Assembly (NCBI RefSeq): GCF_024171865.1
Contig: NZ_JAMTCN010000021.1
Span: 1 to 64,000 of the forward strand
From: Prauserella aidingensis
GTDB lineage: Bacteria > Actinomycetota > Actinomycetes > Mycobacteriales > Pseudonocardiaceae
Reading direction: 5' to 3'
DNA: 64,000 nucleotides
Part shown: in pieces, positions 63,850 to 64,000 of the stretch
Layout of the letters: each line of letters starts with the position of its first letter
Position numbering within the stretch: position 1 is the stretch's first letter
Position numbers and translations under genes: made by a program
The notes under the pieces: model-generated
What the model saw: only the letters and a program-made list of their open reading frames with translations
What the model was told of the DNA's origin: nothing
The model's database searches: none

Positions 63850-64000
63850 ATGGCGGGCAAGGGGACACCGGCGACGGCACTGCTGACCACGCGCGAGGTC
63901 GAACACACGCTGCGGACCTACGACCACGATCCCCGCCACGAGTCGTACGGACCGGAGGCCGCGGAGGCGCTGGGCGTCGCACCGGAGCGGGTGTTCAAGA
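63850..64000 (+). CDS. ybaK: YbaK/EbsC-type aminoacyl-tRNA deacylase, cut by window edge
   Basis: The first 50 codons are visible: MAGKGTPATALLTTREVEHT, then HDPRHESYGPEAAEALGVAP and ERVFK. This is the N-terminus of the Cys-tRNA(Pro)-editing protein YbaK. The catalytic Lys region lies beyond the window. The ATG at 63850 is seven bases after a -10-like TAGCCT (63837-63842), suggesting a leaderless mRNA. Divergent from sigR. Confidence 0.82.
   Translation, partial: MAGKGTPATALLTTREVEHTLRTYDHDPRHESYGPEAAEALGVAPERVFK

Overview
The window is GC-rich actinobacterial chromosome. Its gene content points to the family Pseudonocardiaceae (Saccharomonospora, Prauserella, Amycolatopsis or Saccharopolyspora relatives): a complete mycofactocin locus, Kgd-type 2-oxoglutarate dehydrogenase, WhiB1, PdtaS, the SigR/RsrA pair, the small ribosomal protein bL37, a 10-methyl fatty acid gene pair and many GTG starts. 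The genus is my inference; no rRNA or tRNA gene is present to settle it.

Left edge (1-980): a lower-GC patch with the N-terminal piece of an IS5/IS112-type transposase and a small IS3-type remnant. 1.0-10.3 kb: a secreted metallophosphoesterase, then the mycofactocin locus (mftR and a hydrolase leftward; mftA-B-C-D, an SDR, mftF and mftE rightward as one tightly overlapping operon). 10.6-17.7 kb: a SAM methyltransferase, the tmsA-tmsB pair, an epoxide-hydrolase-like protein and a secreted ceramidase. 17.9-24.5 kb: a serine hydrolase, an oxidoreductase, a TetR-controlled drug exporter, and a flavin monooxygenase/FMN reductase pair behind a textbook SigR-type promoter. 24.6-33.1 kb: a PhaC-like hydrolase with map, then the accD1-accA1-acyl-CoA dehydrogenase operon (branched-chain amino acid catabolism). 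Three copies of a GTTAG-N6-(C/T)TAAC palindrome link this operon to a TetR gene 1 kb away. 33-38 kb: a PucR regulator, a quinone oxidoreductase behind a SoxR-like box, and alanine dehydrogenase. 38.4-48.4 kb: two ABC systems and kgd. 48.6-56.2 kb: a subtilisin, a DUF43/BpsA-like methyltransferase-fold enzyme, malic enzyme, an EvaD-like epimerase and a secreted cholesterol oxidase. 56.4-64 kb: a block that follows the Mycobacterium tuberculosis Rv3214-Rv3224 neighbourhood as I recall it (phosphatase, acetyltransferase, membrane protein, DGK-like kinase, whiB1, pdtaS, rsrA, sigR, ybaK).

Common threads are redox and lipid chemistry: mycofactocin with its SDR, lipid-modifying enzymes, secreted sterol and ceramide hydrolases, and thiol- or redox-stress control (SigR autoregulation, a second SigR-type promoter, a SoxR-like box, and paired CRP-like sites upstream of whiB1).

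The most unusual structural signal is a set of tandem repeats (14-21 bp units) that begin 0-30 bp after stop codons at seven genes. Three of these arrays share one 21-bp unit in the same orientation relative to the preceding gene. A second pattern is a -10-like hexamer ending 6-7 bp before the start codon of about ten genes, which suggests leaderless mRNAs. Coordinates are reliable to within a base or so. Promoter and operator calls come from motif reading alone.
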